Assembly: GCA_002946415.1 (NCBI GenBank)
Contig: NJPS01000046.1
Span: 2,412,171-2,476,170, forward strand
From: Rutstroemia sp. NJR-2017a BVV2
Lineage: Eukaryota; Ascomycota; Leotiomycetes; Helotiales; Rutstroemiaceae
Direction of reading: 5' to 3'
Length of the DNA: 64,000 nucleotides
Under the pieces are notes generated by a model. It did no database searches. It worked only from the letters and a program-made list of their open reading frames with translations, and was not told where the DNA came from. Below are positions 24,177 to 35,116 of the stretch, piece after piece. Every line of letters begins with the position of its first letter. Position 1 is the first letter of the stretch. A program made the translations under genes and the position numbers.

Positions 24177-26576
24177 TTAGGTTGACTCTCTATTAACGGG
24201 ACTTGTCAAATGTAACATTTCTTCTCGCGGTAAGTGACCTTCGCCCTTCACATACGGTAATCCGGCTTTCTCCATCGCCATATCGTTTATCCACCGACTA
24301 TTCGGCAACACCTCTTCTCCTCTCGACAAGGTATCCGCAAGATATGCCCAGCAGAGCGCATTTCCGACAGTACCAACCTCGTCGCTAACATGCGTTCCAG
24401 CATATTGGCTCATCGTCTTATACGCCTCTTCATCACTGAGTAGGGAGTGCAGATGCCGTGCTACCGTTTTCGCATCACCGGGCTCGACGAGAAAACCACT
24501 CTTTGTATCCGCTATTTGAAGTCCAATGCCGCCAACTCTCGTTGCAATCGTAGGAATGGATTTGTGCAACGCTTCTGAAATCTTAACTTCGAACCCTTCT
24601 CGAGTCGAAAGTTGAAGAGCGATCTTGGCGTTGGAGAGCAAGGCATTGAGAATTTGATCTATAGGGCCCACGCGCATTACTATAATGTCAGACCGAATTT
24701 CCTCGTACTTCTTCTCGAGTGCTTCGATTGTCTGGTAGTATATCCAAGAAGAATCTGGATCATCGACAGCACCATGGCCTGCAATGACGAGTTGTGGGAT
24801 ATCTTTGAGGTCCTTGTTCTTCATGTACGTCCTCCTCAGTTCCGCATATGACTCCAGGACGTGAGGGATGCCCTTAGATGGATCGAAACGTGCAATCTGG
24901 ATTATATAAGGTCGCAGAGGGAATGCCAGCTTGTTCACGAGCTGTTTTTGACATTCGCTGTTAAACTCATGGATGTAATATTGGGAATTGTAAGTGTCCA
25001 TATTCTTGTTAAGACCATCAAGCCAGTCAGTCGTTGCTGGCATGTATCCTACTTTCTGTATCGGTACATCGCCTGGAACGAACTCCCGAACTGGATGGCT
25101 GATAAAAACATCAGCACTTTTAACTTCGTTCCACAGCCAGTCCCAAACATCAGCAGTGGGGTTGTCTTTCTTGTCAACAAGATCTGCCCGGATTTGGATA
25201 TGACTGCGGAAGATAACCGGTCGAGACGGATCAAACTGCTTTGCCAAAGGGACAAGATCGGGCATCTGTGGGTCGTCTATTATCACAACATCTGCTCCTC
25301 CCTCTGAGCGTGGACGAAGAGGGCCGCCCTCGCACGTCCAAAACCGTTGAGCGTTTTGGTATAACCATTCTTGGAGGATACGGATTTGAGCTTCAGTCAG
25401 GCGCTCCTTTGGATCTGCAACGCCTTGAAGGATGTTGTGGTTGGTCTTTGTAATTCGGAATGCTTCCGGCTTCGGTTTTGGAACGTACCTGTCCGGAAGT
25501 TAGTACTTTGACAAAGTCATGAGTGAAATCCGACTATTAAATACCACTTGCAGTCTACACCTACAACCCGGAAGAACCTAATGAGAGCATGCCGCATCAA
25601 AGCAACTCCACCGCCTTGTGGTGTGCTGCTGAAAAACGCGATCTTGACATTACGCTGCTTCAGCGACTTGACGTATTTCATACACGCAGCCCATGTCCGT
25701 TCGCTTCTCACGCTCTTTTGATAGGATCCGGACCAGGTAAGCTCAGCGTGGCCGCCTGCATCAACTTGAACCTCATTTCTGAAGCCTACCATAACACGAG
25801 GCTGCATGCTCGGACCAAAGTATCTAAATCCAAGTTTAGTCAAAACCAAATTGACGAAGTGTTACTGGCTCACGTGAGGCATTTCCGTGCCATGGAGTCT
25901 GCTTCTTCGTCAACCATCATTCGCTCTCCTCCCAATTTTTGGTAGTCAAGCGACTGCTCGAAGATCATTGGCACAATATCCAACTCAGCCCACAGCCTTG
26001 AGGGCAACTCCGGGCTTATTGTAGCGACTCTTCTGGTCATGCCAACGCCGACGAATTTATAGTAATGGCCTTGTTCGTAATCTCGGATCTTGCTGACAAA
26101 GTAGTCGGCAAGCAGTGAAGATAGCCCTTCCGGGTTGATATGGCTTGCCAGAGACACAGTGTCGGTGCCGGCTTCAAAGCCACTGTTTCCTGCTGGAGAG
26201 TGTTTTTGTTTTTGATTTCGCAATTTTTCGACAGCAAAATCGATACTGTATGTGCCATCGTGTGATACAAAAGCAGCATCAATACCCCCATCCCCTCGTA
26301 CGAATGCGGCGATGCCTAGAAACACAGGCTGTAGCATAAAATTAGTACTTGGGTATGTAGTTGGACCTTGTCACCAAATTGGCAAACCTGAAGCTGTACG
26401 CCATAACTTTTGCCTTTCTTCTTCTCCTGATTTGGCCTCTCAGTATGTATGCTCAAGGGCACAGTACGGAATTCGTACATAGTTTCCCGCCTTGGGAGAT
26501 GCCCGGGCTCTGGTAGTGTTGCATTATGTTTACGAAGGCCATCTGGACCAAGAATATGGAAATTTTGGTATGCCAT
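24177..26576 (-). CDS. ccg-9: trehalose phosphorylase/synthase, CCG-9-like (GT4)
   Basis: Spliced as 26576-26388, 26328-25874, 25823-25545, 25488-24177, all in phase, giving 744 residues, the usual length. Introns are 50-59 bp. The N-terminal third holds VFLGIAAFVRGDGGIDAAFV; the middle carries the first Rossmann lobe (KIAFFSSTPQGGGVALMRHA, GVDCKWYVPKPKPEAFRITK); the C-terminal lobe has RPYIIQIARFDPSKGIPHVL, PQLVIAGHG and REGFEVKISEALHK, the EX7E motif of retaining GT4 enzymes. Family members reversibly make trehalose from glucose and an activated glucose donor in the cytosol. The Neurospora homologue ccg-9 is clock-controlled and needed for normal conidiation. Looks intact. The symbol is by homology, not orthology proof. 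Confidence 0.88.
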
Positions 26577-27854
26577 TGTTGTAGTTGTCGAGAAAGGTAT
26601 AGAGAAGTAAGTGTGAGGTGAAACTAAGTATTACCAGGACAAGATGACTGTGTGGACATTTGACAAAAAGTGGTGTGATATAAATTGTATGGTGATTATG
26701 ACGTCAGAAAATGTCACACACACTTTATGATTTGTTTGCAAGAATGATGGCGTTTAGGTGCTGGAGAGGCACGGCGGAGATCTTTCGGAAATCCCACGCC
26801 GCCACTATTAATATACGACTGCAATGATATTGCTGAAAAATCCACGCCTACTACCTTCGGTTGGCCTAGGATGAGTTTTCTTGCGGATTCAACTTCTGCG
26901 CTTTGAGTTAGGTAGTAAGTAGATAGCCGGTTCAACAAGTGACCACGCTTTATAAGGTTGTAACCCCCAAACCTTAATTAGTAGCAACTCAGCTTCTGTT
27001 AAAACTGAGCGCCTGGTCTACATATTTTTCTGTAGTCGGTAAGCTTGCATAGCCGAGTGAAACACCATCATACATGGTTCCGGTCAGGTGGCCCAAGGTA
27101 TAAACATTATCTCGATGCGTTAATGCAGTCAGATTGAAAGATTTTCTTGATTGATTTCCAGAATATGATATTCTCATTGCAGAATTCTCAGAATAAGATT
27201 CAATGGACTACAGGAGAGACTACAGGAAACAACTAATTATACGGCACAGGCCTACATAAGGGTATTCAGAAAATTAGTTAGCTCCATATAGTATAGGAGA
27301 ACAGGTCTATATAGTAATCGCTCTCAACCTATAGTTTAGCAGAATCAGACTTACCTTAACCACTACTATGAATCACCTATTAAGTGATTCTGGTGCCACG
27401 GTTGAGAAGTCAACCTACAATTAGAGTCGTTGACACTAGTTTATATATTGCTGTTCGCGAACCAGCCCTCTGCACCAAACGGCTTTCAACGCATGGACCA
27501 GTTTGCTCCCCGCACTTTAGCTGGTCATGCATCTTCCAGACTGAGTGTGGCTGTGTTACTCCACCACTATATTCCCAGGACATTTTAACTCGAGTGCCAG
27601 CACACCCAAGTCACCACTTTCCGACCTTCTCTGTCATTAAAATTTCATGTCTTCGAGTTCTGCCTTTGAAGGTGCTGATTGTCTAGTATGCATGGGGATT
27701 GTGGCAAGGGCGATAAACAGCAACTGTTTATCGTAGAATAATAGATTAGAGTTAGGTGCTGGGAAAGATCATTCTGCGCTCAGTCTAATATCTTGGATAA
27801 TTGCAAGTCTTCGGTATAATAGACCTTGCTCTTAATCTTCTAACAATAAGCTTT
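26577..27854. other. intergenic, 1.3 kb
   Basis: Promoter of the CCG-9-like gene at its left end and 3' flank of the second P450 at its right. The part 27180-27420 is rich in TA dinucleotides and reads like an RIP-decayed repeat. No gene is supported, and short open frames at 26989-27177 (minus) and 27384-27686 (plus) have no recognisable family. Confidence 0.4.
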
Positions 27855-29489
27855 TCACTGCTCGGCTGTATCCCACCCAGGGACTTCTTCCACTTCGACC
27901 CAGATGTCGGCTTTCATCACTATACCAAACCCAACCCGTTTCGCACCATCATCATCCACTACATCTGCGTGCCCTTCTGGCTTTCGAAACTGAAATCTCC
28001 CAATCAAACCAAGTAACATGCATCCCAATACTGCACGGGTGTAGTGCTCGCCTGGGCACTTTCGCGGCCCTTGTCCGAAAGTCATGAATGCAAATGAATC
28101 ACGGCGTTGAGAGTCAGGCTTATCTGGAGTTTCTGAGATCCAGCGCTCAGGTCGAAATATGGTTGCATCGGCGCCCCAGTGTCCAACGTGGCGGTTCATT
28201 GCGTAGACTGACCAAGTAAGGATAGTTTCCTTTCGGAGTGGGATGTCCATAAGTGATGTTGCAGTATTGCAAACTCTTCCACGATGAGACACATTCGGAT
28301 ACAGTCTCAGCACCTCGTTTATCACGCCGACTAGGTAAGGTAGAGAGTTGATGTCTTCCCAGGTTATTTGATCTGGTGGGCATGGAAAACGTGTTCGAAT
28401 TTTGTTATGGAGCTCCTCTTGAACATGCATGTTCTTTGGATGGGACAGGGCATATATTGCCCAGGATAGTTGGTTGGAAACCATTTCTAGGGAAGCGGCC
28501 ATCGTTGTCATCGCGTGTCTCAAAAGGGCTCGTTCGGAAAGATGGGTGTAACCTCTACGGAGCAATGCGTCCAAAACATCCTGGGGCCGTTCTTCCTCTG
28601 TTGGGAGATAAAGTTGAGATTTCTCGCCTCGAATAGCCTCCAGTCTTTTCAACAAAGTTTCTTTCACCAAGGATCTCATTCTTGACACATTAATTCCTAG
28701 TCCCTTGCTCACAATTAAGGCAGCCCCATGCTGTAACGGTGTCGGGCAGATTTGCAGAAGCTTTTGATAGAACGGCGCACGTTCGCCAGCATTAAATGGG
28801 CGGCAGTAGCTTCTAACGAGTGATTGTTTCGGATCTCCTAGCACATCAATATCGAGGCCAAATGCTGCGTGCATTGCTGTATGAAGGCATGCCGTTTGGA
28901 AGAAGGGATTGACTTTGATGGTGCAATTCGAGGCAGCCGATTTGGAGAGGCTGTCATTGGCTGTGAGAATAGTGCGCCATATCTGAGGATAGAGATTGCG
29001 TGTTAATATACTATTAAATGCTGCGATTGTATGCCGGCGGTGAACCTAGATATAAGTTAACAGCGGGGGTCCAAATTCATATAAAGAGTTCTTTACCTTG
29101 TGAAGATTTCCCTTTGATGATACTAAACCGCTCACACCTGCTGGATTTTGAATTGCTGTAAGCCAGGGTAATTTGTCATATTTGTACGACTCTCTTTGCA
29201 TCACTTGTTTTAAAATCTCTAGCTTAGTCATGAGCAATCTCTCCTGGTTCAGAAAACCAAAGTAGCGAATTAGTCCCTGGTTCGGAGTTTCTATCATCCA
29301 TCGCTCCAGTTCGAACATTGTTGGCTCATGGAGCAAACGAGAGAAGATGAAGCGTTGCTTAGCAGTTGGTAGTTTCTTGTAAGGACTCAAGAGCTGCCGG
29401 ACAAATATCAAGTAGATAACATAACAGAAAAGGCCCTCCCAGAAAATGGCAAAGAGGGAGACCATGTTGTGGTTGACTTCGAATTCCAA
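27855..29489 (-). CDS. cytochrome P450 monooxygenase, second
   Basis: Spliced as 29489-29097 and 29045-27855 (one 51-bp intron, phase 0), giving 527 residues. N-terminal hydrophobic anchor at about 10-30. C-helix block SSKGNLHKVHRRHTIAAF spans the splice junction, which supports it. ExxR is EVLR at 375-378; FRPERWI in the meander; haem loop FGQGPRKCPGEHYTRA with Cys461. The I-helix is unusual: the expected (A/G)GxxTT is AASLEMVSNQ, lacking the conserved Thr used for oxygen activation. The family oxidises hydrophobic substrates on the ER. A CYP family cannot be named safely. Not adjacent to a transporter or synthase. Confidence 0.85.
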
Positions 29490-29550
29490 GTGGTATTCGT
29501 ATATCGATATGATACAAGAGTTTTACCTTATCTTATAAAAAATGCATCTA
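29490..29550. promoter_or_regulatory. short promoter of second P450
   Basis: Only about 60 bp separate the P450 start codon from a three-unit repeat array, so the upstream control region largely consists of the repeats. Confidence 0.35.
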
Positions 29551-29928
29551 GTGCAACTGCTATAGCTCTAACACTGTGAGCTAGTATTATTTGATGTACA
29601 TAGTATCTTACAGTGAGTTGAGCCGATTTCTCTACCGTGTTCAGGTAGCCACTGCCGTGATCTAAGAACGCGGTTAGATAAAAAAAAGTGTTATTTGATA
29701 TACATGGCGTCTTATAATTGGTCGCTCCGATTTCTCTGTCGTGTTCAGCCAGCCTCTACCGTGATCTAAGAACATGATCAGATGAAAAATGTATGTAGTG
29801 CAACTCCTACAGCTTCAATACTATGAGCTAGTATTATTTGATGTACATAGCGTGTTACAGTTGGGCGTCGTTCCGATTTCTCTGCCGTGTTCAGCCAGCC
29901 TCTGCCGTGATCTAAGATCATGGTCGGC
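29551..29928. repeat. three imperfect direct repeats
   Basis: Units at about 29551-29680, 29691-29784 and 29798-29928. All share a core of TTATTTGAT(G/A)TACAT, then CGATTTCTCT, CGTGTTCAG and CCGTGATCTAAGA. The first and third also share a 5' part GTGCAACT..CTA..AGCT. It may be a minisatellite-like array or tandem LTR relics between two divergent genes. Confidence 0.8.
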
Positions 29929-30382
29929 GATTGTCAGCGATTGACCGAGGGATGATCAAGGATCATACAAGGGTAGAGCACAGATAAGCAGTACGGGAAC
30001 CAGATCGTGCAGGTTCCATCGGCTTACTTCGTGAAAAATTGAAAATCAAAGACACCTCTGTGCAGATCTTCGCTTAGAGCAGCTAGAGCAAATATATGGA
30101 AGTACAACGGTGGAGCCCCACCTCAGCCGCAACCTACGCCTAGCCAGCAGATCGCTAAGTCCGATCACCCGTTAAAAATAAATGTTCGATCAAGAGACGC
30201 AGGTGACCGCTTCTTAGGTGAACTGGCTGGCTAATAGCATCAGAGCAGGTCAGCAGCAGATTAAGCAAATTCCCTGCAACCTATATATGCCACAGCTCTC
30301 CTCAAACAGCGGAAAAGTAGTTGTTTGCAGGCACTTACTACCTTCAAGAACTACCTCTGGTTGATGCTTAAAGATCGTAGAA
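29929..30382. other. 5' flank of 7-TM gene
   Basis: No repeat or gene found. A TATA-like CTATATATGCC is at about 30280, about 100 bp before the start codon of the 7-TM gene. Confidence 0.4.
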
Positions 30383-31356
30383 ATGGCTGACTTACAAAGT
30401 CCGTCTGAAGTAAACCACCCGTCTTTCCGTTTTATGCCTCTGACCAGAGCTGACTAGTTTTTTAGCCGCCATATGCCCTGCCATACGCTCAGTTAGGAGG
30501 CTTACCGACAATCCTCCCTGATGTCCCAGTCTTAGCATGTTTGCTCGCATTCTACTGTGCTACAACACTGTACAGTGTCTACCTCATCATTCGGCGCATC
30601 CAACAACGTCAAAGATGGGGCATTGCAGTCATCCTCTTCCTGCTCTGCGGCGAGAGAGTCGTTTCTTGTACCATGCGAATCGTTTGGACTTTCAGAATTA
30701 CGGATATCCAGATTGCTGTCGCCTCGCAAATATTCTTGCAGGCAGGAGTGTTACTGATCTATGTGACTAACTTGCTCCTTGCGGCGTCAATACTGCAAGT
30801 GAGTATCAAAGCACAGCTCTGGTTGAACCCGTTCCTAATGACACTGTCCGCTCTCACCATTACGTCACTGATTATGGTGATCGCTTCCACAATTGTTTCC
30901 GTATATACACTCAGCAACCATACAAGGGACATTTGTCGGAACATCCAACGTGCGGCGGCAACATACGTTGTTTTCCTGGCGGTGATACCAATAGGGCTGC
31001 TCATTACAGCATACTTGGTTCGCCAAAGACGAAGGCGAACGATTGACCATGAGATGGCAACGCTGATGGCGATTACTGGGTTCGCCGCTGTCCTATCCGT
31101 CCTCATGGCTGGGTTCAAAGCGGCAGTGGTGTTAAAGGCTCCATCGCTGCTCTTTAATCCGGCTTGGTATCACTCCAAGGCATCACTATATTGTTTCGAG
31201 TCAGTGCCAGAAGTGCTGGTCTTGATAATGTTTTTCACGATGAAAGGGGACATGAGTTTTCAAGCCTTAAAGGGACGAGAGGCCTACTTCGATGATGGGC
31301 ATATATATAGCACAACTCGTCTGTCATTGGATTATGATACACAGCCATCAAAATAA
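30383..31356 (+). CDS. seven-helix membrane protein (DUF3112-like)
   Basis: A 27-nt first exon 30383-30409 (MADLQSPSE) joins through a 56-bp intron (GTAAAC..TTTTTTAG) to 30466-31356, giving 305 residues. Without this short exon there is no ATG before the first helix, which is why I chose it. Seven hydrophobic segments are visible: VLACLLAFYCATTLYSVYLI, then around WGIAVILFLLCGERV, QIFLQAGVLLIYVTNLLL, NPFLMTLSALTITSLIMVIA, TYVVFLAVIPIGLLITAYLV, LMAITGFAAVLSVLMAGF and VPEVLVLIMFFTM. The CGERV..MRIVW and QAGVLLIYVTNLL blocks recall the fungal DUF3112 membrane family. The C-terminus is cytosolic and polar. Function unknown; no lesion. Confidence 0.7.
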
Positions 31357-31399
31357 GCTCTAGTTTAGATATATAGCATTACCTAAATCACTTAGATCT

Positions 31400-31925
31400 T
31401 GCAAAATAGCCCTAAAGATAATACCCTCAAAGAGCAGACCTTGTCCTACTCTGTTAAGATCATTACCTTTGATTATCGATAACCTTAATCGAGATAATAG
31501 GTTTAAGCATCACCCTTTCATCTTAAGTCGCCCATCCCTACGATATTATACCGCGATTCCAGTCTATACCGAATCGGGCTTCAATATCGGAACCCTGTCG
31601 GTTATGGATAATATACCTCGAGGAGAACTAAATAAGGTTGATATAACTTTCTTAGGCAAGCTGGCAATCACCATCATAACCCATTTGGACATGATCAAGA
31701 TAAAGGAGACACACTAACACAACAAGAAGATAATCAAAGGCCTTAGAGATTTTGTTGGAGGACGGAACCCTCTACATAAATAGTAGCTCAATTTGAAAAG
31801 CAACAAGAAATTAGGACCGCAGAATTCCAAAACCAAGGTAGAAACACAAAACATTACAAAGAGCAAATTAAAACCAAACGCCGATCCTACACCAGCCCTC
31901 ACGAAATATATCTCTACTATCAACG
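31400..31925 (+). pseudogene. hybrid histidine kinase fragment (GAF-like region)
   Basis: The frame 31469-31717 reads DNRFKHHPFILSRPSLRYYT, then AIPVYTESGFNIGTLSVMDN and FLGKLAITIITHLDM, the GAF-type block that precedes the kinase core in fungal hybrid histidine kinases. Past the stop it continues KKIIKGLRDFVGGRNPL, the next conserved piece. Everything before and after is missing. C-to-T and G-to-A type stops suggest RIP or old age. Intact members are cytosolic two-component sensors feeding the HOG pathway. Confidence 0.6.
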
Positions 31926-32541
31926 CTAGTAATCTTGAAGACTTAGAGCGTTCCGAGCTATAAGGCAGCCATTTATCTCGTTCTTATCCGAAGCTAGCAG
32001 TGGATACTCAAGGTAATACATCAGCTCGGAGGACGGACCCAATTGCAGCGGATTCTCTACGACTTCTCTAGAGGCTTGAGTATGAAGGAAATTATCCACC
32101 GCAAGACTTGGACTATCAATCTGATGGTTGCGCTCGCGTCGAGACAGGAGACTCAGGAGCCACGGTCCTCTCCAGCCTACAGAGCTCCTGTGAAGGAAGA
32201 GAGTCCACATTCCGAAGCTCTCCTCACACCCATCGACTTTCCTCTCATCTGCCACAAAACTCAGTGCATAATTTAGACTTTCAACGAACGGTATTCGTAT
32301 AAAAAGCGCACTGGCTCCTTCTGCCGCCCCTCTTACATGATGGAACATATCAAAAGTGTTCACTTGGAAGATCGGGCCGCAAATGAGAGGATTAATTGTG
32401 AATATCCTGTCTGCAAGTCTGAGGGGCTGGTTCTCAACGACGTCAGCCATTTCAAGAATCACATCGCGAAAGTCTGCGGCATCATACATCGAGAACCAAG
32501 ATATGTAGGCTAGGGAAGACTGTCTTCCACTGCAGTACACT
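31926..32541 (-). pseudogene. unknown protein, 5' end cut by hAT-like MITE
   Basis: An open frame of about 204 codons with no family I recognise; it is mixed hydrophobic/polar with no signal peptide. It opens with no ATG at the left edge of the MITE at 32542. Taking out the MITE and one 8-bp TSD keeps the frame open for another 14 or so codons upstream (PFPDGYSR..), then reaches a TGA. So the insertion lies in or next to the coding region. It could be an intact gene fragment, a relic, or a chance frame. Confidence 0.4.
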
Positions 32542-33032
32542 TAGGCTGCGCACAAATAATCCACTCCGTCCGGATATCCTAATCCGCTCCGCTCTACAGA
32601 GGGGCACCCCTTACTTTTGTACTCTATTGGAGCTCCGTTTAGGAGATAATCTGCTCCGGCCTAAAACAGATAATCTATAGATTATCTAGCAGATATCTAT
32701 TTATATAAAAGATATATAACTTATATATAAATATATAAATTGCTATATAACTTTTATAATTAGTATAAAGGTTAGTATAAAACCTTAAATTTGAAGCTGA
32801 AAACTTTAAAATTTTGAGGATATACTTTTTTTAGATCTTAAATCTCTATTTATTTGAAATAATCCACCAGATTCATAGATACCTGCTGGATTTCAAGAGC
32901 TACTATAGATATCTGTGGATTATCTGTAGTAGTACTACTTAGAAATCGTCAAAATCCGCTCCAGTACAGATTAATCCGCGGATCCCCTTGAATCTAAGTG
33001 GTAGTACTACGGAGCTCCGTTTGCGCAGCCTA
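32542..33032. mobile_element. hAT-like MITE, 491 bp
   Basis: Terminal inverted repeats TAGGCTGCGCA (32542-32552) and TGCGCAGCCTA (33022-33032), flanked by the 8-bp TSD AGTACACT at 32534-32541 and 33033-33040. Eight-bp duplications and TA(G)G-type termini point to hAT transposase. There is no coding sequence inside; the core is AT-rich with repeated AATCCGCTCC and GGAGCTCCGTTT motifs near both ends (subterminal repeats). Confidence 0.9.
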
Positions 33033-33040
33033 AGTACACT

Positions 33041-33580
33041 CTACTGTACCCATCTGGGAAGGGCCGTGAGGCCGTCAATACATTTCAGAGAGAAGGCATC
33101 TAGATTTGTATTATCAAACTATTTCGTTCCGTCAAACCTATCGAGCTGAGGTTTATTTCGTATATTCCCACTAACCTTGAATTTAGGGCGTTGTGCGTTA
33201 GTTTCCGGTGTTGAAGAGTTGAATTCGTTCTCGTACTGTTTGCGATGTCTATTAACATTGACAAATATAATAGCATCGCAGATTTGTATATACATCCCAA
33301 TGTGGCGATGCTTAATGAAATGACCGTTTGTGAGTAGTATATTGGTATACATCTATATTCGTTCACTGATGCTATTGTATTCACACTTTCCAAATAAGAG
33401 CTTTGTGAAGTGCCTTTAATATGCTCAGGCTGACTGTTAATTATACCAAATTAAATACCAGGCGATAGTTCTACTTGCGGAAACCCCGGGCCATCAATAT
33501 CGCATCGTCCATTGCTCGCTCAACCTCGTGACAGATGCGAAGAAGAAACTCCTATACCTCGTGTGTTTTGTGATTCCTCT
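33041..33580. other. intergenic
   Basis: No gene or repeat recognised; overlapping short open frames in 33100-33393 (minus) look like chance. Confidence 0.4.
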
Positions 33581-33916
33581 TGTTGGAGCCACCTTAGTGG
33601 GGTAGGTGGGGTAGGTGGACCTATGTGTTGGACAGGCTTATATTGCACAGCAGGTGGGTGCGTAGAATAGTGCCTATAGGCTCAAAGGGATTTAAAAGTA
33701 GGTGCAACTGATGCTTGATTCAACTGTTCTGATGAGCTATCTACAGTGGGAAGGACTAGCTATATTTATAGGCCTTTCAGGCCTATTGCCTTAGGCCTAA
33801 ACCACAGGCTTCGTAAGCCTGAAGTCATAGGTTTCGTAAGCCTAATCGATCACTACGACGTTCAGTTTAAGGTGGTGGGCACCTGCCCCACCTACCCCAC
33901 TATAGCGGTTCCAACA
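33581..33916. mobile_element. short element with 37-bp inverted ends (solo LTR or MITE)
   Basis: Left end TGTTGGAGCC..TAGTGGGGTAGGTGGGG and right end, on the other strand, TGTTGGAACC..TAGTGGGGTAGGTGGGG match over about 37 bp with 5-6 mismatches. The TGTTGG..CCAACA termini also suit a copia-type LTR. No clear TSD found (CCTCT and GTTGT flank it). Inside are the small hairpin CAGGCTTCGTAAGCCTG and a segment shared with 22478-22560. Confidence 0.6.
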
Positions 33917-35116
33917 GTTGTGATCAAGGTAGCTTGCGTTGCATTCAGATCTGGCAGCGGCGTTGCGTTGGGGTCAAATGAAGATCGCGCCAGGCTTTTG
34001 TTGAGCGACAGACCGATGCTTCCGTTGTGAGTTGGCCACGCCTTAAACTCGCTGGTAAAATTTTACGTGGTATTGGGGGTACGTACCTCCGTATTGAATT
34101 TTTGGGTGATAGGAGGGAAGGGGAAGGGGAAGGGAAATGGAAAACAGAAATGGAAATCGGAAATATAGCTTGAGAGATGGGAGATATTGGATGGGAGCTG
34201 TGGGATGGGAATGAATAAATAAATGGTTGGTTGGTTAGTTGGTAGGAGGAGCTGGGGATATATACATACAGCAGTATACAACACAGCATCTGCTGTTTTT
34301 TTTTAAGCCCGCAGTAAGTGCGAGGTTGGGTTATTGGTAGGCTTTTGTGTACACACATACAGAACAGATAATTGGGAATTGGGAATTGATTGTGAGAGGG
34401 CAGAAAAGAAAGAAAGGACGCGGCTGGGAAGGGGGATTGTAGTTATACAGTATGTAAAGTTTACATAATAGCACTTTTTTTTTTGCAAGGACGGGAAATG
34501 GGAATAGAATCATATATTAAACATCGACATCAATATCAACATCGATATCGAGCTTCATTATTCATGATTATTAATTATTATTCTACAAACTTAATCGAAT
34601 ACAACCCGCACCAAAAACGGAGCTTACATCCTCATACCTCACAGCTCACACCTCACAGCTAGCTACCTCTTCTTTACGTTCCTGAACCCAATAAGGTTAA
34701 TGCTTATCATAGCTGAGAAAATCTATAGTGTCTTCTCGAAACCCCTTACTTGATCACTCATAACCATATTCTCTACTGTATCTACGTCACTTTGCATATC
34801 AAAACCGGATCTCTCCGTCAACTATTGTCATTGATAGTCAATTATCACAATTCGCCTGTATCCCTAACCTTACTATTCCCACATCCCCGTTCCAGAAATT
34901 CTAGTTCTCTGGCTTCAGATCTTCCTCACCGTGTGTATCTGTATGAACTTCTTGGTACCTTGTGCCGTCTTGGATAGCGCTACGTTCTTCTGCATCAGTG
35001 ACTGTATTACTATTCTCCGAGCTTTCTTCCGCACGATTTCGTACCTCGTCTCTTTGCACTGGGTAGTAAACCTACTTTATCATTGATTTAGCCGGCTCCA
35101 ACTTTGATACAACGAC
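33917..35116. other. intergenic with purine-rich tract
   Basis: 1.2 kb. 34110-34240 is a strongly G/A-biased plus strand (GGAAGGGGAAGGGGAAGGG etc.), with more purine-rich runs to about 34500. The Pro/Phe/Ser-rich open frames on the other strand are by-products of this bias. Repeats of CACCTCACAGCT-type occur near 34640. No gene supported. Confidence 0.5.

Noticed and set aside
34063..34513. Overlapping minus-strand frames rich in Pro, Phe and Ser
   Set aside because: They follow directly from the purine-rich repeat on the other strand; no family or start context.
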